A stretch of 9,818 bases of DNA, taken from NCBI GenBank assembly GCA_026985625.1, contig JALSQC010000248.1, forward strand, positions 1-9,818, given 5' to 3'. This DNA comes from Bacteroidales bacterium (GTDB lineage: Bacteria; Bacteroidota; Bacteroidia; Bacteroidales; JAFGXI01). Under the pieces are notes generated by a model that was not told the origin of the DNA, made no database searches, and worked only from the letters and a program-made list of their open reading frames with translations. Positions 5,454 to 9,818 of this stretch are shown here, piece by piece (within the stretch, counting starts at the first letter, position 1; every line of letters begins with the position of its first letter). The position numbers and the translations under genes are program-made.

Positions 5454-8084
5454 TTAAAAGTCTAAAGATATTTGTTCGGCAGACGAATCGTTTGTATTGT
5501 TATTTGTATTGTCATCTTTTTTATTTTCTAAAATTTCTTTTGTTTCGTTATTTTCTGTATTGGGTTTAGGTTCTTCTTCTACTGTTTTTGGTTCTAACCA
5601 TATAAACTTTTTAATGTTGTATTTTGATATTCGCTTTCCTCTTGCTTTGTAACTTTTTACTGCAATAAATTCGTCGCAGTCTATAATTTCAGGTTCACGG
5701 TTACTGTCTTTGCCTCCGAAAACAATTTTTGCAACAGGATATTTATCTGTCGAAAATTGAATTAATTTTGATTTTTCATTATCGCTTATAAATAGCCCTG
5801 TTTTGTCGTCTTTTGATATCTCAAATCGTTTTAAATAATAGAATTTTTTTTCGCCGTCGAAATGTATTGCCGTATAAGTTTTGTTTGGATTAAATTTACT
5901 TATGTGTAATATATTATCGGGAAAATGGTTTGACAAATCGAAAGATGTTAAATCAAATCCTCCGTCTTTTGTAATTATTAAAATTTTATCGTCAGCAAAA
6001 AATTCGCCTAAAAATTCGCCTCGTTCGTCGCTATTTATTCGCAAAATATCTTTATCGAACCATATTTTTCTTCCTCCCAGTGTTGACGTTCCTTTTTCTT
6101 TTAATTGTATTTTGTGCACATCGTTTTTTGTTAAGATATTTCCTTGCGAGTTACGTCCTTTTATAAGTATATTACTAAAATCGAACTCAAATATAAGTTT
6201 TTTTAATTTTGGACGCGGTTTTAAAAATACTTTTACAATTTCGGCTTCGCCATTTGGATTTGCCGAAAAATATAATACTTTAGAGTTTTCGGTTCCTTTT
6301 GTAAGATCGTATTCTCTATCTCGGGTAATACTTGTTACGGCAAAACGTTTTACCATTGTTTTTCCAAATTTTCCGTCTCTGTATATTACATTATATATTG
6401 TTCGTTTATCTTCTTTATTAAATACGGCAACGTATAAGATATTTTTACCTACAAATGTTTTGTTTGATACCTTTGTTACTAAATATTTTCCATCGTTACG
6501 AAATACTATTACATCATCTATATCAGAGCATTCGCTAACAAACTCGTCGTTTTTGAGCGATGTTCCTATAAATCCTTCTTTGCGGTTAACGTATAGTTTT
6601 TCGTTTGCTATAACAACTTTTGATGCAATAACGTTATCGAAGCTTCTTATTTCGGTTTTTCTGTTTTTTCCTTTTCCATATTTTTGTTTAAGCTCTTTAT
6701 AATAGTTTATTGCAAAGTCAATAATTGTATCTAAGTTATGATTTATTTTTTCGATCTCGGTTTTAAGGTTATTTATATAATTATCGGCTTTAAACGAATT
6801 AAATTTAGCCATTCTTCGCATTGGAATTTTCGATAATTTTTCTAAATCTTCGTGTGTTATTTCCCGTATAAATTCTTTTACAAACGGTTTTAGTCCTTCG
6901 TTTATGCGAGAATACATTTGTTCTTCGTTCTCACTTTTTTCTATAACTTTATAAACTTTATTTTCGATAAATATTTTTTCGAGCGATGCAAAATGTAATG
7001 AGTTTAATAGTTCGTCTTTACGTATTTGCAACTCTCTGCGTAAAAGTTCTACGGTATTATTTACTGATATTTTAAGTATTTCCGAAACACCAAGAAACTC
7101 CGGACGGTCTTCGTTTATTACACAAGAGTTTGGCGATATTGATATTTCGCAATCTGTAAAAGCATATAGAGCATCGATTGTTTTATCTGATGATATTCCG
7201 TTATGCAAATGAACTATTATCTCAACATTTTCTGATGTGTTATCGTCTATTTTTTTTATTTTTATTTTTCCTCTGTCGTTTGCTTTTATTATTGATTCGA
7301 TTAATGATGTTGTTGTTTTTCCAAAAGGTAATTCTTTAATTACCAAAGTTTTATTGTTTAGCTTTTCTATTTTTGAACGCACAAGTATACGACCTCCTCT
7401 TAGTCCGTCGTTATATTTAGAGAAATCGGCAAGACCTCCTGTCGGGAAATCGGGTAAAAGAACAAAATTTTTATCGTTAAGATAATTTATTGCGGCATCG
7501 ATTATCTCGATAAAATTATGTGGTAATATTTTAGATGCCAAACCAACGGCAATACCCTCGACGCCTTGAGCTAAAAGCAAGGGAAATTTAACCGGTAATG
7601 CTATTGGTTCTTTATTTCTCCCATCGTATGATGGTTTCCAAAAAGTTGTTTTATCGTTAAAAACAACATCTAATGCAAATTTTGATAATCTGGCTTCTAT
7701 ATATCTTGGTGCTGCGGCACTATCGCCTGTTAATATATTTCCCCAGTTTCCTTGTGTGTCTATTAATAAATCTTTTTGTCCGAGTTGTATAATGGCGTCT
7801 CCTATTGATGCATCTCCGTGTGGGTGGAATTGCATTGTGTGTCCTATTATATTAGCAACTTTATTGTATCTCCCATCGTCGAGACGTTTCATCGAATGTA
7901 AAATACGGCGGTGCACGGGTTTTAATCCGTCGTAAAGGTGAGGAACGGCACGTTCTAAAATAACATACGAAGCATAGTTAAGGAACCAGTCTTTAAACAT
8001 TCCCGAAAGTATCGATTCTTTCTGTGTTTGTTCTTTGTCGTCGATTATAATATTGTTTTCTTCTATATTGTTATTTTTATCCAT
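5454..8084 (-). CDS. parC: DNA topoisomerase IV subunit A (ParC)
   Basis: The 876-residue product is the DNA-cleaving subunit of topoisomerase IV, which separates linked daughter chromosomes. The breakage-reunion domain (about 25-340) contains GLKPVHRRIL, FHPHGDASIGD (86-96) and the catalytic Arg127-Tyr128 in AAAPRYIEARLS. A long helical coiled-coil gate follows (about 340-480), then a beta-pinwheel-like C-terminal domain (about 480-832). A strict GyrA box is absent; STLGGRK (667-673) is only a degenerate version, which with the adjacent parE argues for ParC rather than GyrA. The last 40 residues are an Asn/Glu/Lys-rich, probably disordered tail ending in QISLDF. The equivalent of the quinolone-contact serine (E. 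coli GyrA Ser83) is Ala92, while the nearby acidic residue is kept as Asp96. The start overlaps the parE stop by 1 nt (TAATG). Confidence 0.96.
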   Translation of the reverse strand: MDKNNNIEENNIIIDDKEQTQKESILSGMFKDWFLNYASYVILERAVPHLYDGLKPVHRRILHSMKRLDDGRYNKVANIIGHTMQFHPHGDASIGDAIIQLGQKDLLIDTQGNWGNILTGDSAAAPRYIEARLSKFALDVVFNDKTTFWKPSYDGRNKEPIALPVKFPLLLAQGVEGIAVGLASKILPHNFIEIIDAAINYLNDKNFVLLPDFPTGGLADFSKYNDGLRGGRILVRSKIEKLNNKTLVIKELPFGKTTTSLIESIIKANDRGKIKIKKIDDNTSENVEIIVHLHNGISSDKTIDALYAFTDCEISISPNSCVINEDRPEFLGVSEILKISVNNTVELLRRELQIRKDELLNSLHFASLEKIFIENKVYKVIEKSENEEQMYSRINEGLKPFVKEFIREITHEDLEKLSKIPMRRMAKFNSFKADNYINNLKTEIEKINHNLDTIIDFAINYYKELKQKYGKGKNRKTEIRSFDNVIASKVVIANEKLYVNRKEGFIGTSLKNDEFVSECSDIDDVIVFRNDGKYLVTKVSNKTFVGKNILYVAVFNKEDKRTIYNVIYRDGKFGKTMVKRFAVTSITRDREYDLTKGTENSKVLYFSANPNGEAEIVKVFLKPRPKLKKLIFEFDFSNILIKGRNSQGNILTKNDVHKIQLKEKGTSTLGGRKIWFDKDILRINSDERGEFLGEFFADDKILIITKDGGFDLTSFDLSNHFPDNILHISKFNPNKTYTAIHFDGEKKFYYLKRFEISKDDKTGLFISDNEKSKLIQFSTDKYPVAKIVFGGKDSNREPEIIDCDEFIAVKSYKARGKRISKYNIKKFIWLEPKTVEEEPKPNTENNETKEILENKKDDNTNNNTNDSSAEQISLDF

Positions 8085-9818
8085 TAATATTCTTCTTCGA
8101 TTCTTAAATTTTCAATTATAAACTCTTGTCGTTTTGGAGTGTTCTTTCCCATATAATATTCTAATATACTATCTATTGTATCGTCTTTTTTTAGCATAAC
8201 AGGGTCTAAACGTATGTCTTTTCCTATAAAGTATTTAAATTCGTTTGGAGATATTTCTCCCAATCCTTTAAATCGTGTAATTTCGGGATTTGCTCCTAAT
8301 GATTTTATTGCTTTTTGTTTTTCGTCTTCGGAGTAACAATATTTTGTGATTTTTTTATTTCTAACTCTAAATAGTGGGGTTTGTAATATATATAAGTGAC
8401 CATTTTTTATTAAATCGGGAAAAAATTGCAAGAAAAATGTTAATAATAATAATCTGATATGCATTCCATCAACATCGGCATCGGTAGCTATTATTACGTT
8501 GTTGTATCTTAAGTTTTCAATACCCTCTTCTATGTTAAGGGCTGCTTGCAACAGGTTAAATTCTTCGTTTTCGTAAACTATTTTTTTTGATAATCCGTAA
8601 GAGTTTAATGGTTTTCCTTTTAAGCTAAACACGGCTTGTGTTTGCACATCTCTTGATTTTGTTATAGAGCCACTTGCCGAATCTCCCTCGGTAATAAAAA
8701 TTGATGTTTCGGCACGTCGCTCGTCGTTAGAGTTGTTGTGTATTTTGCAATCTCTAAGTTTTTTATTGTGTAGATTCGCTTTTTTTGCACGTTCGCGAGC
8801 AAGTTTTTTTATTCCTGATATTGCTTTTCTTTCTTTCTCGGAGTCGTGTATTTTTTGTAAAATTATTTGTGCTGTCTCGGGATTTTTATGTAAAAAATTA
8901 TCAAGTTTTGTTCTTAAAAAGTCTATAATAAAATTACGAACAGATGGTCCATTGGGTGCTATATCTTTAGACCCCAGTTTTGTTTTTGTTTGCGATTCAA
9001 AAACGGGTTCTTCAACTTTTATGCTTATTGCTGCAATTACCGATGTTCTAATATCAGAGGCATCGAAATCTTTGCCGTAAAATTCGCGAATTGTTTTTAC
9101 CAAACCTTCTTTAAAGGCAAGCAGGTGTGTTCCTCCTTGTGTAGTATGTTGTCCGTTAACAAACGAGTAGTATTCTTCGCCATATTGTCGCCCGTGTGTA
9201 ATAGCTACCTCTATGTCGGTATCTTTTAGATGAATTATGTCGTAAAGATTTTTACTGCTTATTTTTGAGTTTAACAAATCTAAAAGCCCGTTTTTCGAAT
9301 AAAATCTGATTCCGTTATAATATATCGACAATCCTGAATTTAGATAAGTGTAATTACTAATAAGGGTTTCTATGTATTCGGTTCGGTATTTGTAGTTTAC
9401 AAAAATTTCGTCATCGGGTATAAATGATACATATACTCCGTTTTTTTCGGTAGTAGATTCTTTTGGTAATTCTTTAATAATCTTGCCTCTTGAATATATA
9501 ACACCACTAACTTCTCCATCGCGATAGCTCTTAATAATAAATTCGGAAGATAAAGCATTAACGGCTTTTATTCCTACCCCGTTTAGTCCTACAGATTTTT
9601 TAAATGCTTTAGAGTCGTATTTTGCACCGGTATTCATTTTTGAGCTTACATCAACTATTTTACCTAAAGGTATTCCTCTTCCATAGTCTCGAACTGTTAT
9701 TTTTCGTCCATCTATATTAACATCAATACGTTTTCCGTTACCCATTGTAAACTCGTCGATAGAATTGTCTATAACTTCTTTTATCAGAATGTATATTCCA
9801 TCATCGTAAGATGCTCCA
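8084..9818 (-). CDS. parE: DNA topoisomerase IV subunit B (ParE), 5' end beyond window
   Basis: This is the ATPase subunit of topoisomerase IV. The reading frame runs through the ATG at 9745 to the right edge without a stop, and those 24 extra codons encode family sequence (YDDGIY...KEVIDNSIDEF), so 9745 is not the start. About 577 residues are visible, and a few dozen N-terminal ones are probably missing. Counting from the first visible residue, the GHKL ATPase motifs are EVIDNSIDE (14-22, catalytic Glu and Mg-binding Asn), DYGRG (44-48) and GLNGVGIKAVNALS (77-90). The transducer lysine is in QTKTKLG (276-282). The TOPRIM domain shows ITEGDSASGS (375-384) and DADVDG (446-451), the metal-binding acidic residues. 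FSLKGKPLNSYG and the parC gene next door favour ParE over GyrB. The C-terminus, ending EEEY, is intact. Its promoter lies outside the window. Confidence 0.96.
   Translation of the reverse strand, partial: GASYDDGIYILIKEVIDNSIDEFTMGNGKRIDVNIDGRKITVRDYGRGIPLGKIVDVSSKMNTGAKYDSKAFKKSVGLNGVGIKAVNALSSEFIIKSYRDGEVSGVIYSRGKIIKELPKESTTEKNGVYVSFIPDDEIFVNYKYRTEYIETLISNYTYLNSGLSIYYNGIRFYSKNGLLDLLNSKISSKNLYDIIHLKDTDIEVAITHGRQYGEEYYSFVNGQHTTQGGTHLLAFKEGLVKTIREFYGKDFDASDIRTSVIAAISIKVEEPVFESQTKTKLGSKDIAPNGPSVRNFIIDFLRTKLDNFLHKNPETAQIILQKIHDSEKERKAISGIKKLARERAKKANLHNKKLRDCKIHNNSNDERRAETSIFITEGDSASGSITKSRDVQTQAVFSLKGKPLNSYGLSKKIVYENEEFNLLQAALNIEEGIENLRYNNVIIATDADVDGMHIRLLLLTFFLQFFPDLIKNGHLYILQTPLFRVRNKKITKYCYSEDEKQKAIKSLGANPEITRFKGLGEISPNEFKYFIGKDIRLDPVMLKKDDTIDSILEYYMGKNTPKRQEFIIENLRIEEEY

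Noticed and set aside
5881..6702. Long plus-strand open frame (273 codons) inside parC
   Set aside because: It lies wholly opposite parC, and its translation is a Phe/Ser/Leu-rich mixture with no domain, typical of the mirror image of an AT-rich gene. parC itself has intact motifs on the other strand.
8733..9229. Two overlapping plus-strand open frames opposite parE
   Set aside because: They are rich in Phe, Ser and Cys, lack recognisable motifs and overlap each other, while parE is clearly coding here.
9743..9745. ATG at 9745 as the start of parE
   Set aside because: The frame stays open to the window edge, and the upstream codons encode the conserved ATPase sequence that includes the catalytic glutamate, so the true start is outside the window.

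Overview
The window comes from an AT-rich member of the Bacteroidota, probably a Bacteroidales-like lineage. The evidence is an S46 dipeptidyl peptidase, a Bacteroidota-type parE-parC pair joined by a 1-nt overlap, start codons preceded by A-rich leaders instead of Shine-Dalgarno sequences, and one clean TAnnTTTG (-7) promoter element. Six protein-coding genes fill almost all of the sequence. I see no tRNA, rRNA, insertion sequence, CRISPR array or integration scar.

Left half, plus strand. Positions 1-194 are a very AT-rich leader with a 20-bp direct repeat, two small dyads and a 7-codon mini-ORF, all possibly regulatory. Next is a secreted S46 dipeptidyl peptidase of the Gly (DPP7) specificity type (195-2363), closed by a strong intrinsic terminator (2386-2414). 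A Bacteroidota promoter (2428-2435) follows and appears to drive a tight three-gene operon: an M1-family zinc peptidase lipoprotein (2457-4619), a small DUF2752-type membrane protein (4619-4996) and a MORN/YwqK-type repeat lipoprotein (4993-5439). The joints are TAATG and ATGA overlaps, so translational coupling is likely. The two peptidases would act outside the inner membrane: the S46 enzyme releases dipeptides and the M1 protein could trim peptides further. This fits a peptide-scavenging lifestyle, but the functional link is inferred.

Right half, minus strand. parE (from beyond the right edge to 8084) and parC (8084-5454) encode the two subunits of DNA topoisomerase IV. parE lacks its first few dozen codons because the window ends. 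Both carry the catalytic motifs of active enzymes. The 3' ends of the operon and of parC converge with only 14 nt between the stop codons and no visible terminator.

Most of the window is ordinary core genome. The points most worth a second look are a terminal QISLDF peptide on the disordered ParC tail that resembles a sliding-clamp-binding motif, the shortened zinc-ligand spacing and missing GAMEN motif of the M1 protein, the conserved-looking peptidase/DUF2752/MORN operon, and the structured leader of the S46 gene. I found no convincing evidence of a wholly new system.
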